The notes under the pieces: generated by a model | What the model was told of the DNA's origin: nothing | What the model saw: only the letters and a program-made list of their open reading frames with translations | The model's database searches: none | Position numbers and translations under genes: made by a program | Assembly: GCA_019358895.1 (NCBI GenBank) | Contig: JAHHIG010000012.1 | Coordinates: 116,070 to 180,069, forward strand | Length of the DNA: 64,000 nucleotides | Source of the DNA: Tildeniella nuda ZEHNDER 1965/U140 | Lineage (GTDB): Bacteria; Cyanobacteriota; Cyanobacteriia; Leptolyngbyales; Leptolyngbyaceae | Reading direction: 5' to 3' | Shown: piece after piece, positions 27,201 through 36,887 of the stretch | Layout: each line of letters starts with the position of its first letter | How positions within the stretch are numbered: the first letter of the stretch is position 1

Positions 27201-29348
27201 CTATGCAAAGAATTCATCTGCTGGAGCGTGGATGCCTTCTTTGACGAGGGTGGCACGGTCTTTAACGGGAGACCAACCAAGCTGATGTTCTGCTTTGGAG
27301 GAATCGAAGACGGCGGCGAAACTGCGACCTTCCCAATCGGCGTAGCTGGGGAAGGCGGCATTGGGATCACGTCCGAGGCTTTTCACTGCCCATTTCACCA
27401 GAGCTTCCGAGTAGTTGCGCCAGCTAGCGGTGGGAATGCGTCGGAGTTTCAAGCCTGCCTGTTGCTCAAATTCGTCAAGATAGTCGTTGGCGGTGACTTG
27501 GGGTTCACTGGTCAAATTAAAGGATTCGCCTTCAATGCCGGGAACCGCGATCGCCCGTGCCATTGCATCCGCGACATCATCCACCAGCACGATCGGCATT
27601 TTGCTGTTGCCATCGCCCCATAGACGACACACCGAATTGTAGGGCCATGCGGCAATGCCCCAGTGATAGGGATTGCCACCGCGACCCAGCACCACACCGG
27701 GGCGGAAGATCACGACAGGCAAGCCTTTTTCGTGCTGAAGCTGGAGCAAGTTCCGTTCGTTCTCGACCTTCGATCGCGGGTAAGGTGCGACTCGTAGCAT
27801 CCCCTCATGAGGTTTCGTGGCTTCGGTAATCGTCCCGGCACCGCTACCTGCGTAATAGATGGCGATCGACGAGGCGTAAAACAGTCGCTTCACGCCATGT
27901 TCCAAACATAGTTCCGCTACCTTACGAGTCGGTTCCACGTCAGTTTTGAGGTAATCTGCCCAGGTCTTGCCGTTACCACGTGCTAGGTGATAGACATATT
28001 CAATGCCCTCCAGCGCGGTACTCACTGCGTTCGCATCGGCAAAATCGCCTTTCGTCAGTTCAACACCGAGGTTGCGGAGTGCGGGTGAGCAGTTATTAGG
28101 GTCGCGGGCGAGAATGCGAACGCCATGCCCATCTTGCCGCAAGCGTTTCACCAATGCCTGACCGATGAAGCCCGTGCCGCCAATCACCAGCACATTGGGC
28201 TTGGGTACCTCTATTTCAGCCGTCTGGTTGAGCACAAACGTATCTGTTTTTGGTTCTGGTAAATGCGTTTCGCGGGCAATCCACTCAGCCAGCGAAATAG
28301 CGCCTTCTCCTAATGAAGCATCAATTCGTTCATCCAGCTTGCTGCCGCGTGTGGTGTAGAAGCTTTCAACCGTCCGCGCAATGCTGTAGGAGAACGGCGC
28401 AGAGACTTTGGACAGTCCAGCTTTAGAGAGGACAAAGTTCGCCAAGGTGCCAGTCGCTTGTACAACGGAATCACGAGCGACTGTGGCAACCGTGGCGAAG
28501 CGATCGACATCCAGCAGATAGGGCGTATGCTCCTGACAGGTATACGTATTGTTCTCAAAATCTACATGGGCAACCGCATTGGTGCCGCGCACGTGGATGT
28601 AGTGTTCTGGGTAGCCGTCGATGAACGAAAAGCGCAGCCGAATACTGGTGTTGCCCTTCCAACCGCGAATTTCCCAGCGACGGTAGAATTCGAGTCCGCG
28701 AGGCAGGTCAATGCGATCGTTCACATCCACAGACAGCGAATCCGGTTGCCCAATCAGATGAACCAAATGGGTAAAGGAATGGGGTGCGACCTCAAACAAA
28801 ATATTTTTTGGGGTCTGGAGCATCCACGCGCCGTAGGGTCCGCCGGATAGCTGTCCGAGTTCCTTGTTCCAGACAATATCAATTTGATCAACGCGTCCCA
28901 ACCGTCCACTGCGTAAATCCGCGACCAGCTTTTCATACACCGGGAAGTAAAGAAAATTGTGGCTTACACCAACTGTTTGCCCGATCGTCTCAGCGCGTCG
29001 TCGGAGTTCCTGACAGTCGCTGACCCGGTGACACAGTGGCTTTTCGATAAAGGCATCCACCCCCGCTTCCACCACCTGGCATCCTGTGGCAAAGTGAACA
29101 TGGGGTGGCGTGAGAATGTGTACGACATCTAGACGCTCTTGAGACAGCATTTTACCCAGGTCAGAATAGACCGTCGAAATCCCTTTGGACTGGGCGAATT
29201 GCTCTGCCAGTCGCGTATTCAGGTCACAGATAGCCCGCACTTCCACGTTTGGCAACTGACGTAGTGCTGCAAAGTGATAGTCAGAAATGTAGCCTGCCCC
29301 AAGTAGCGCGACGGCGACGGGTTTGGTTTGTCCGTTAGTGGCTGTCAT
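27201..29348 (-). CDS. Fusion of Gfo/Idh/MocA oxidoreductase and NAD-dependent epimerase
   Basis: 715 residues with two enzymes in one chain. Residues ~10-360 form a Gfo/Idh/MocA oxidoreductase: VALLGAGYISDYH for NAD(P) binding and the catalytic-lysine signature FIEKPLCH near 100. Residues ~385-700 form an extended SDR epimerase/dehydratase: VLVIGGTGFIGQALV, YASSIAIYY, and the catalytic YxxxK as YPRSK. Both classes act on nucleotide sugars or cyclitols, so a two-step conversion with channelling is plausible. The GT2 gene directly upstream (3-bp gap) suggests a glycan pathway. The substrate is unknown. Confidence 0.88.
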   Translation of the reverse strand: MTATNGQTKPVAVALLGAGYISDYHFAALRQLPNVEVRAICDLNTRLAEQFAQSKGISTVYSDLGKMLSQERLDVVHILTPPHVHFATGCQVVEAGVDAFIEKPLCHRVSDCQELRRRAETIGQTVGVSHNFLYFPVYEKLVADLRSGRLGRVDQIDIVWNKELGQLSGGPYGAWMLQTPKNILFEVAPHSFTHLVHLIGQPDSLSVDVNDRIDLPRGLEFYRRWEIRGWKGNTSIRLRFSFIDGYPEHYIHVRGTNAVAHVDFENNTYTCQEHTPYLLDVDRFATVATVARDSVVQATGTLANFVLSKAGLSKVSAPFSYSIARTVESFYTTRGSKLDERIDASLGEGAISLAEWIARETHLPEPKTDTFVLNQTAEIEVPKPNVLVIGGTGFIGQALVKRLRQDGHGVRILARDPNNCSPALRNLGVELTKGDFADANAVSTALEGIEYVYHLARGNGKTWADYLKTDVEPTRKVAELCLEHGVKRLFYASSIAIYYAGSGAGTITEATKPHEGMLRVAPYPRSKVENERNLLQLQHEKGLPVVIFRPGVVLGRGGNPYHWGIAAWPYNSVCRLWGDGNSKMPIVLVDDVADAMARAIAVPGIEGESFNLTSEPQVTANDYLDEFEQQAGLKLRRIPTASWRNYSEALVKWAVKSLGRDPNAAFPSYADWEGRSFAAVFDSSKAEHQLGWSPVKDRATLVKEGIHAPADEFFA

Positions 29349-29351
29349 TGG

Positions 29352-30392
29352 CTATCTCCCTGTTACTTGAATGGTTTCAGTCGCGGACGTTTGAGCGCCC
29401 TTGTATTCAATAATTTTGTGCTGTCTGTGGAGCAGCCGATCGCTCGTAAACTTGATGACTCCCAACGCTTCTGGAAACACCGATATCCCACAGGATACGC
29501 CCCAGGGAATGCTCTCACCCCAGGAAAAGCCTCGTTTGCGTGTCCCTAGAATGGTTCGCAGTGCCGTCAGCGGGTAGCGTCCGAAGGCGAGAAGCGAGAG
29601 TCCAACGGTGAAGGGAGCAAGGACGATCGCGCCTAGTGGTACAATCACGCCCCACAGCCAGGTGCGTCGAATCTCCTTGACAAACTTGCGTTCGGGTGGC
29701 GCACCATGCAGGCTATGAACCTGAGCATAGGCATAGCCGCAACGTTTCGCCCGTTGCCACCACTGCGACAAGCGATGAATATTGGCATCATGCAGCGTAC
29801 TGTTGTGGTCAATACGGAGAATGGAACCCTTTGCCTGCCGCAAGCGCACACTAAGTTCATCATCTTCAGCCGCAATCACGCTGCTGTCATAACCACCAAC
29901 TGCTGCAAACGCACTGGCACGAAGCATCACATCGCCACCAAAATGCATCGTTTCACCGACTGCACCCATGCGCCACTCGACATCACAAATGCGGTTATAC
30001 GGGCTGCGATCGGGATACCGTTCTCGTCGCCAGCCGCATACAGCAACGACTGTAGGATTCTCGTCCAGAGCGATCGCCGCTGCTTCGAGCCAACCAGCCA
30101 CTACTTCGCAATCGCCATCAATGAATTGGACAGATTCGACATCAGGAAACTGTTCGCGGAGGCGATCGAAGCCAGCATTCCGGGCACGCGCCGCTGTAAA
30201 CGGAATCGACAAGTCCAAATTGACCACGGTAACGCTACGATCGTGGGCTGCTTCACAGCTTCCATCCGTTGAGCCAGAGTCCACATAGACAACCGGGCGA
30301 GAGGCATCCACAACAGAATCTAAACTGCGAAGCAGGCGATCGCCCTCATTGCGTCCAATGACCACGACTCCAATGTTTTGTGAGCTAGTCAC
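29352..30392 (-). CDS. GT2 family glycosyltransferase
   Basis: 346 residues. The GT-A nucleotide-sugar fold shows VVVIGRNEGDRLLRSLDSV at the start, YVDSGSTDGS near 38, the DxD equivalent QFIDGDCEV near 90, and the acceptor-side AAEDDELSVRLR near 183. The C-terminal part (about 245-300) has two hydrophobic helices, so it is probably a membrane-attached transferase. It is the first gene of a two-gene unit with the oxidoreductase-epimerase fusion. Confidence 0.9.
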   Translation of the reverse strand: MTSSQNIGVVVIGRNEGDRLLRSLDSVVDASRPVVYVDSGSTDGSCEAAHDRSVTVVNLDLSIPFTAARARNAGFDRLREQFPDVESVQFIDGDCEVVAGWLEAAAIALDENPTVVAVCGWRRERYPDRSPYNRICDVEWRMGAVGETMHFGGDVMLRASAFAAVGGYDSSVIAAEDDELSVRLRQAKGSILRIDHNSTLHDANIHRLSQWWQRAKRCGYAYAQVHSLHGAPPERKFVKEIRRTWLWGVIVPLGAIVLAPFTVGLSLLAFGRYPLTALRTILGTRKRGFSWGESIPWGVSCGISVFPEALGVIKFTSDRLLHRQHKIIEYKGAQTSATETIQVTGR

Positions 30393-31084
30393 GCACCCTC
30401 CCTCTCAACACCATTTGTCATTGCAGAACCTTATTCATCGTGCGATCGTTCCATCCGGCGGAATCAGTGTGACTCCAAGCGCAGCCAAGGAACTAAGCGT
30501 AGAGTGCCCAAAAACTTGTCTTGCGTTCATCTCAGCCAAATAAAGCGACTGTGAGACCTCTGCTGACTTCCAGTACAACACAGAAGCTAACAGGCTTAAA
30601 GCTGAAGACTGCTCAGGAACGCAAAATTATCAGTACACACCGAGTTTGTGAAGCAATGGTTAAGAATAGCGGTCAGCGGTCAGCAGTTAGCGGTCAGCGC
30701 GATCGGTGGTCAGCAGCGCATCTAGAGTTGATAGAGAAATCCTGCATGAGCACAAGCTTTAACAGGCAGCGGTGCCTTTAAAGCCGATACAGCGCTTTGC
30801 ATAACTAGCTGGCACAGTAGCAGCCGTGAGCAAAGTAGTTCCTCAACGTCCTGGAGGAAGACCATCTGCTGCCCAAATGTAACAGTTTAACCAGGGTGTC
30901 TTTCGTCTACTGTCGAACGACAGTTCCAATTTGGTTCAAGCCATCAATAGCGGTCTACTGACAGCCGGATTCGGCAAAGAACTGATCGGGGTGGTTGAGG
31001 GCGTTACCAATCTCGACTTGAATGCGGATTACTTTGCTTATGTCTAGCCGTAGCCGACTGGGCGCAACAGACGGAAGCAGATCT
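30393..31084. other. Intergenic region with heptamer repeat, no clear gene
   Basis: 692 bp downstream of the FG-GAP gene and upstream of the GT2 gene. The only structure I can defend is the heptamer array at 30671-30698. A plus-strand stretch at about 30885-31048 reads SSNLVQAINSGLLTAGFG with stops at both ends; it may be a degenerate fragment, but I cannot name a source. Confidence 0.4.
30671..30698. repeat. Heptamer short tandem repeat (4 units, inverted orientation)
   Basis: GGTCAGC, GGTCAGC, AGTTAGC, GGTCAGC: the reverse complement of the GCTGACC family seen at 3142-3190. Confidence 0.82.
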
Positions 31085-32362
31085 TTAGGGTGCTGCCGTT
31101 GGTAGCGCAAAAATGTGGACAGCACCCGTTCGTTCTCCCCGATCATTCAGTGCCCTTGGGTCACCAACGACAACGTAACGACTTGAGAGGCTGACTATGG
31201 GCAGGAATTCCTTTCTATCCACTCGTGGTACTAGCTTGGCAAGTTGCGTCCAAGACTCTGCCCGTGGTTGACGATGAAAGAGAAACACTTCCCCTTGACT
31301 ATTTTGGATAAGGGCGTTGTTCTGGGCACCAACGGCAGCGACCACTGCGTAATCCCCCTTCAGAGCGACCCTGGCACCAAAGCCGTAGTCAGCGATTAAA
31401 CCGAACAGCCCGCCCGGACGATGCATATAGCGGGGTGCTAGTTTAGCCGTTTGTTGCCAATCACCACTGGCAGTCGGGCGTTTGGCAATGTAAGCAGAGC
31501 CGATAAAGGGGAAAGACGCTTCTAACGTCACACCGAGGAGCAAAGTATTCCCGTCCAAACCAACAGACGCAGTACCACCAATGATCTTCGGCGGCACCGG
31601 GAATACTAACTCCCGTTCGTAAGTCCAGGTGCCTGTTTGGGACTGGCGCTCAAAAAGTGCGCCAACAGCTCCCGCTGACTGGGTTTTAGTGCCACCCACT
31701 AGAATGGTGTTACCACTGACTGCCACGACTGAACCCAAACGAGTGGCTGGATCGGTAAACTTAAGCTCCGGGTTTGGGGGGATAACGAGATTCGCTGTAT
31801 ATGACCAGGTTGTTGTTATGGGGTCACGCTCAAACACATACACGCCTCTGTCATCCCCCACAACAACTGTATTCTGATCAAGTGCCACGTCATAGCCAAA
31901 GTGGAAGCCTGATTTTGGTTTGGGTGGAAAAAGCTTGGCTTGCTGTTTCCAGCTTGACCCCTCCCGCGTGAAGATGTAGACGGCTCCTGACCTATTAGTA
32001 TATGGGAGGTCAGTGTTGGTCTCTGCGGTGGGAGCCGTTACAGCAATGATGTCGCCGCTTACCGCAACGCTGCGACCAAAGTTAGCACCCGCTTCTTCAA
32101 TGTCATTCGGCAGCAGTTTTGCCCGCTCAACCCAAGTGGAGCCAGAGTGCTCAAAGACAAAAATACCAACTCCAGATGCGACCGCAAGCGTTTCCTGTTC
32201 AATCGCCAGAGCATAGCCAAACGCATTCAAGTGCTTAGCATCGCTACCATACAGCGTTAGGTCAGGTTGCGAGACAGGTTTGGCTTGCACAGCAACGACA
32301 ACCAAAAGAGTGATGAAGCTGACCGCAACAGCAATCAATACACGCAGGTGAACTGTGGACAT
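31085..32362 (-). CDS. Exported FG-GAP-type beta-propeller protein
   Basis: 425 residues from the ATG at 32362; a TTG at 32383 is the alternative. The signal peptide has a hydrophobic core at about 5-25 and a cut near QAKP. About seven repeats of roughly 50-60 residues follow, each with a strand pattern such as FGRSVAVSGDIIAV, HFGYDVALDQNTVVV and RLGSVVAVSGNTILV, then a G-x-V-Y/F-x-F strand. This is the FG-GAP/integrin-like propeller common in secreted bacterial proteins. The role is probably surface binding or structure; there is no catalytic signature. Confidence 0.82.
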   Translation of the reverse strand: MSTVHLRVLIAVAVSFITLLVVVAVQAKPVSQPDLTLYGSDAKHLNAFGYALAIEQETLAVASGVGIFVFEHSGSTWVERAKLLPNDIEEAGANFGRSVAVSGDIIAVTAPTAETNTDLPYTNRSGAVYIFTREGSSWKQQAKLFPPKPKSGFHFGYDVALDQNTVVVGDDRGVYVFERDPITTTWSYTANLVIPPNPELKFTDPATRLGSVVAVSGNTILVGGTKTQSAGAVGALFERQSQTGTWTYERELVFPVPPKIIGGTASVGLDGNTLLLGVTLEASFPFIGSAYIAKRPTASGDWQQTAKLAPRYMHRPGGLFGLIADYGFGARVALKGDYAVVAAVGAQNNALIQNSQGEVFLFHRQPRAESWTQLAKLVPRVDRKEFLPIVSLSSRYVVVGDPRALNDRGERTGAVHIFALPTAAP

Positions 32363-32383
32363 AACTAATGCTTTATCGATCAA

Positions 32384-32772
32384 CTGATCAATTCATAAAG
32401 TAAAAAATAGCTTCATTCGAGTCATGGGGCGCTCTGTGGAAATACTAGGACATTGCTGCCTCTCTTACTTGCCTGGTTTGTATGACTTACCTATCTGTCA
32501 CACGCTCTGAGTTTTGCCGCTTTTCCACCTACCTCTCAGTTAGTGCGATCGCCCACCTCTTAGATTCGCTTAACGCTAAGAAACCCAACCTTGCAATTAC
32601 ACAAAAGCGAATGATGCAACGCTACAATTTCGCCCTGCTGCATTCAGTTGGTCGTAAAAATAGCACTGGTGTTTAATGCTCTCGGCGACTGTGTTGTGCA
32701 TGATTGCGATCGCGGCAACGTGAGCTGTATAAAAAGAGAAGCGCCTATTCCAGTCCACCGCTTTGTAAACCG
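32384..32772. other. Divergent intergenic region
   Basis: 389 bp between the FG-GAP gene and a small secreted-protein gene, presumably holding both promoters. No operator-like palindrome, RNA motif or plausible frame was seen. Confidence 0.4.
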
Positions 32773-33027
32773 ATGAAACTGAAACCGAACTATGCGGCTC
32801 GATCGCTCATCTGCCTCGGTTGGACAGCAGCGCTAGGCTTGCTTGAGTTCATCACCCCAGGCGTTGTGCTTAGTCAAACGGTGCTCCCCTTCGACGAGCT
32901 GCCCTGCTACATCCGAACCCAGGATGGCAGAGTTGTGAATTTGCAGAGCCTTTGCAGTCGTTCTACCACTCCGCAAACTCAATGTAGCCCAATGAATCAG
33001 TCACCTCAACGAACGCTCTCACCATAG
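32773..33027 (+). CDS. Small exported cyanobacterial protein with paired cysteines
   Basis: 84 residues from the ATG at 32773. The signal peptide (hydrophobic core at about 11-30, cut near VLSQ) is followed by a short mature part with LPCYIRTQDGRVVNLQSLC. The pattern C-Y-x3-x-x-GR-V-x-N/D-L-x2-x-C, with two cysteines about 17 apart, recurs in many small secreted cyanobacterial proteins of unknown function and probably forms a disulfide loop. The C-terminus is Pro/Ser-rich and probably unstructured. Confidence 0.6.
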   Translation: MKLKPNYAARSLICLGWTAALGLLEFITPGVVLSQTVLPFDELPCYIRTQDGRVVNLQSLCSRSTTPQTQCSPMNQSPQRTLSP

Positions 33028-33175
33028 GTAGCGCCACTCAAGAAGCGCCCCTACACGCGCAAGCGATGCCTCTAGGAGCCATGCTCAAGGCAATCCAGAC
33101 TCTGATGACGGTCGCTACTGAAGCAAACGAACTTATACCAATGCTACAAAATCGCCCTACAGATTCGTTCTTATT

Positions 33176-33210
33176 GCTGACCGCTGACCGCTGACCGCTA
33201 ACCGCTGATC
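33176..33210. repeat. Heptamer short tandem repeat (5 units)
   Basis: GCTGACC three times, then GCTAACC and GCTGATC, just downstream of the phnE-like gene. Confidence 0.85.
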
Positions 33211-33236
33211 GCCAGCCGCAGTTTAGTGAAATGGTA

Positions 33237-34934
33237 TTACCGCAGCGATCGTCGTACCTGAGCACTGATGGCATCCACTAGAAACGTCAGCAGAAGAAAG
33301 CTACCGAGTGTCACGATCGTGCCCCGATAATCAAAGCTACTCAGTTGCTCCGTCAGCAAGCGTCCTAAGCCACCAGCACCTACTAAACCCACAATCACCG
33401 TTTCGCGCATACAGACTTCCCAACGATACAGGTCATACGCCAGAAACCGAGGCAGGCTGAGCGGCAGCACACCATACAAAAAGACGAGCGAACCGGGCGC
33501 ACCCTGTGCCTTAAGGGCTTCTAAGGGACGGGTATCCAGGTTTTCGATCGTCTCCGCCTTCAGCCGACCGAGAATGCCTAAGTTGTGGATACCAAGGGCG
33601 ACCGCACCCGGTAGAATGCCAGGAAAGAGAACAAACAGCGCTACCAATGCCCAGATGGGTGCTGGAATCGCTCGCGCTAGCAGCAAGGCGGCTCGTGTCA
33701 GCAAAAACAGCCCCGCAGCGACCCAGCGGTTTGCTTGACGACCCGGATTCAGCACGCCACCGGGCAGCAAGACGTTTGATGCCGCTAGAAACGCCAGCAG
33801 CATACCGCCCAAGCCCGCCAGCGCGATCGCCAAAATGGACATCGCCACCGTTTCCATTGAGAGCGGTAAAAGTTGAGGCAGCAGGCTCCAATCCGGCGGC
33901 ATGGACGATCGCGCCAATGCTCCTAACAGTTGACGGGTTCGAGTTGCCCAGAGCTTGCTGTAATCGGGATGGATCGACCAGAACGAGAAGAGCATCAATC
34001 CTAGAATGGTTAGCCCAATCGTGCTTCCCTGTAGTCTAGTGTTACGCGAGGAGCGTTGCATGGGAGGCTGCGTCGATCGTCGGGACGATGGCAAGTGCAG
34101 ATCTAACCGATTCGCACAGTTCAAAAAGCGACGTACTCGTGCACTGCCAAAGTCCACCAGCCCATTCAACAGAAAAAGCGCATAGAAAAATGTCCAGAGC
34201 TGCTCGTACTGGAGCGATTGCAAACTCAGCAGAATTTCGTAGCCCAACCCGCCTGCACCAACGATGCCCAGCACCGCCGCCGATCGAATGGAACACTCAA
34301 AGCGATAAAAGGCGTAAGACACCAAGTTAAGCCCTGCCAGCGGCAGTAAGCCATAGCAAAACGCGATCGGTGCAGACACACCGCTATTCAACAAGACTTG
34401 TAAGGGCTGGCGCGGCGTTTCATCCAGAATTTCAGCAAACACTTTGGCAGTGATGGCTCCAAAAGGGATGGCGATCGCCAGAATCGCGGTCAACGGATCT
34501 AAACCCCAAAGGTTGATGAAGAACAAACCCCAGATCAGTTCGTGAATCGCGCGGGGCACTGCTAAAAGAAGGCGGATGCCATACCACCAGGAAGAGGCTT
34601 GCGGCTGGCGACGTGAGAACACAGACTCCCACCAGACTTGTGAAAGCAGAATGCCACCGATCGCGCCCAGAATCAGGCTAAACAACGTGCCACAAACGGC
34701 ATACGCAAACGTTGTCACCGTAGCGCTGAGTGTTACCTGGAGCAAAGCTTGACTGAGATCGGGATGTATCGCTGCCTGGAGAAATTGCCAGAGCTGAGGA
34801 AAGCCAGCCACATTCAGCAACTCTCGTTGAAAGAGTCCTGCTGCCAGGAGGGAAAGGACGATCGCCCCCAGTCCCAGCAGTCCCCACCCAAGCGGTGCAG
34901 TGAAACCCGGTTGACGCGGTACGATTGTCCTCAT
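33237..34934 (-). CDS. PhnE-type ABC permease, two permease domains fused
   Basis: 565 residues made of two tandem permease units of about 260 residues. Each has the BPD_transp_1 arrangement and ends with the EAA-like loop. The first carries RSAAVLGIVGAGGLGYEIL and the second RETVIVGLVGAGGLGRLL, clearly homologous. About ten to twelve membrane helices are expected, so one chain can supply the whole permease dimer. The gene overlaps phnC by 4 bp (ATGA), so the order phnD-phnC-phnE is one operon. In this family the substrate may be phosphonate, phosphite or, in cyanobacteria, possibly selenate. Confidence 0.9.
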   Translation of the reverse strand: MRTIVPRQPGFTAPLGWGLLGLGAIVLSLLAAGLFQRELLNVAGFPQLWQFLQAAIHPDLSQALLQVTLSATVTTFAYAVCGTLFSLILGAIGGILLSQVWWESVFSRRQPQASSWWYGIRLLLAVPRAIHELIWGLFFINLWGLDPLTAILAIAIPFGAITAKVFAEILDETPRQPLQVLLNSGVSAPIAFCYGLLPLAGLNLVSYAFYRFECSIRSAAVLGIVGAGGLGYEILLSLQSLQYEQLWTFFYALFLLNGLVDFGSARVRRFLNCANRLDLHLPSSRRSTQPPMQRSSRNTRLQGSTIGLTILGLMLFSFWSIHPDYSKLWATRTRQLLGALARSSMPPDWSLLPQLLPLSMETVAMSILAIALAGLGGMLLAFLAASNVLLPGGVLNPGRQANRWVAAGLFLLTRAALLLARAIPAPIWALVALFVLFPGILPGAVALGIHNLGILGRLKAETIENLDTRPLEALKAQGAPGSLVFLYGVLPLSLPRFLAYDLYRWEVCMRETVIVGLVGAGGLGRLLTEQLSSFDYRGTIVTLGSFLLLTFLVDAISAQVRRSLR

Positions 34935-35689
34935 TGCGGCTCAAGCTGATACAGAGCATTGAACATATCGGCGGTTACAGCCTCAGTCGCTGCGTCAAAG
35001 ACCACTCGTCCCTGCCGTAACCCGATCAACCGCTGACAATAGTGACGCGCCATTGCAACATCGTGCAAACTCACAACTAAGGTTTGTCCTGCCTGCTCGC
35101 CCAGCGATCGCAGCAATGCCATCACTTCTCGACTGCGTTCCGGGTCAAGGCTTGCGATCGGTTCATCTGCCAGAATTGCCAGCGGGTTTTGTACCAGCAC
35201 CCGCGCGATCGCCACACGCTGCTGTTCGCCACCAGAGAGGCGATCGGTGCGGGCATACAGTTTGTCAGGAATGCCCACCTGCGCCAACGCCTTGACTGCC
35301 GTTTCGACCTCCAGTGGCAGCAGCAAGGACAGTAACGCTTTGGGCAAAGACCAGCGTCCCAAATGTCCAGCATTGACATTGTGAACTACCCGCAAGGTGT
35401 CGATCAGGTGAAACTGTTGATAGATCGTGCCAATCTGTCGCTGCACCTGTCGTAAGCGTCGTGGTGAGAGTTGATTAAGGTTGCAGCCCAATGCCCAAAC
35501 TTCCCCGATCGTGGGAGAAAGCGTACCGTTGAGCAGCCGCAGAAGAGTACTTTTCCCGGCTCCACTAGAGCCAACCAGCGCAATGCGTTCACCGGGATAC
35601 AGTTGCAGGCTAACGTCCGTGAGTGCTTCACAATCTCCAAACCGCTGGGAAACGTGCTTCAGCTCAAACAGAGGCGCGATCGTCGTCAT
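34931..35689 (-). CDS. PhnC-type ABC transporter ATPase
   Basis: 252 residues. Walker A is GSSGAGKST near residue 39, the signature is LSGGEQQRVAIARVL, and Walker B is LAILADEPIASLD. The region between carries the Q-loop QIGTIYQQFHLI. It should energise the fused permease encoded downstream and overlapping. PhnC subfamily membership comes from the operon and from the R-R-L-R-Q-V-Q-R stretch ahead of the Q-loop. Substrate choice lies in the binding protein, not here. Confidence 0.9.
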   Translation of the reverse strand: MTTIAPLFELKHVSQRFGDCEALTDVSLQLYPGERIALVGSSGAGKSTLLRLLNGTLSPTIGEVWALGCNLNQLSPRRLRQVQRQIGTIYQQFHLIDTLRVVHNVNAGHLGRWSLPKALLSLLLPLEVETAVKALAQVGIPDKLYARTDRLSGGEQQRVAIARVLVQNPLAILADEPIASLDPERSREVMALLRSLGEQAGQTLVVSLHDVAMARHYCQRLIGLRQGRVVFDAATEAVTADMFNALYQLEPQ

Positions 35690-35703
35690 TCACTTCATCT
35701 TGC

Positions 35704-36642
35704 CTACTTAATCTTGCCAATTTCCCGTCCCACTTGCTCAATTTGGGCGTAGTTAGAATTTTGAGTCGGCACGAATTTTGTGGCATTGAATAAGTCTAGG
35801 ATTTCCTTCTGTTCTGGCACAGCGGGATTGAGCTTGAGCAATGCCGATCGCACTTTCTCTTCAAAATCTCCCCCAAACTGCTGTTTCACCGCAGGATTAA
35901 TCACCCAGTGGTAATCATAGTAAGACGGGGTGCGCCAGATTACTTCCACCTTGTTGGTATCCACCTTGCCTTCTTGCAAGCGACTGAGCCAGATTTTCTC
36001 GTTCAGCACGCCTGCATTGTACGTGCCAGCCTGCACCAGCTTGAGCGTGGCATCGTGGTTTTTGGAGAAACCTACCTCTCCCTTAAAGTCTGTCAGCTTG
36101 ACATTCGCCTGCTGCAAAAAGTACTGAGGCATCAGCCGTCCCGAAGTCGAAGACTCGCTACCAAAGGTAAAAGTTTTGCCCTTCAGCGCCGTTAAGCCTT
36201 TCTGATTCGTGATGGGAGTCAGCCCGCTGTTCTTATTGGCAATAAAAATGCTGTGAAACCTGGCATCAATCTCTCGTTGCGCGATCGCCTCGGCACCGGG
36301 AACCTGCAACCGCGCCTGCACACCCGTTAAACCACCGAACCAAACCATTTGCAAATCGCCAATCTTAAAGGCAGTGACCGCTGCTGTGTAGTCGGTGACA
36401 GGTTTATAGGTCACAGGCACGTTTAATTCCTGCTGTAAGTAGGTTGATAGCTTGGCATAGAGACGTTGCAGTTGCTCCGGGTCTTGATCGGGAATGGCTC
36501 CGATCGTAAACACGGCTTTCGTTGCGGCATTCTTTGCGGCTTCAGGCGCATTAGCCGCTGGAGGCTGTGGCGAACAGGCAACGCTCAAACCCGATAGCAA
36601 CAACATAGCGAAAGCGATCGTCCAATTACGCTTCATGTTCAC
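35704..36642 (-). CDS. PhnD-like substrate-binding lipoprotein (putative selenate ABC transporter)
   Basis: 312 residues. The signal is of lipoprotein type with lipobox LSVAC (Cys 23), so the protein is tethered in the periplasm. The PhnD fold shows IGAIPDQDPEQLQRLYAKL, then VPVTYKPVTDYTAAVTAF and MVWFGGLTGVQA near residue 110, and FTFGSESSTSGRLMPQYFL near 170. The QDPEQ and WFGG details fit the cyanobacterial subgroup that, as I recall, is labelled 'putative selenate ABC transporter'. The mnmH gene 4 kb away, whose product uses selenium, supports that reading, but phosphonate or phosphite remain possible. Confidence 0.85.
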   Translation of the reverse strand: MNMKRNWTIAFAMLLLSGLSVACSPQPPAANAPEAAKNAATKAVFTIGAIPDQDPEQLQRLYAKLSTYLQQELNVPVTYKPVTDYTAAVTAFKIGDLQMVWFGGLTGVQARLQVPGAEAIAQREIDARFHSIFIANKNSGLTPITNQKGLTALKGKTFTFGSESSTSGRLMPQYFLQQANVKLTDFKGEVGFSKNHDATLKLVQAGTYNAGVLNEKIWLSRLQEGKVDTNKVEVIWRTPSYYDYHWVINPAVKQQFGGDFEEKVRSALLKLNPAVPEQKEILDLFNATKFVPTQNSNYAQIEQVGREIGKIK

Positions 36643-36887
36643 TGATCAACGCCTTAACACACTCATGACATCGTAAACCGCAATGGCTCTTTGCGTCATA
36701 CGAGTCAGGAAGCAACCGTTACAGAAAGGCTGTATGTCGTGTTGCAGTATCCAAACGTCACGTGGAGGGCTGCTGCTTGGATTACACAGAGCAACGTTCT
36801 CATGCTTGATCGATTGGGAACACTGAGAGTGAATCAACCTTGAGTCGTTCTTATTCGTCCAAAGCACTTTAGATTTGGCTCACTGTA

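Noticed and set aside
30885..31048. Possible coding fragment (SSNLVQAINSGLL)
   Set aside because: Bounded by stops, without a start or ribosome site, and I recognise no family.
3142..33210. Heptamer arrays as a possible CRISPR array
   Set aside because: The units are 7 bp with no spacers.
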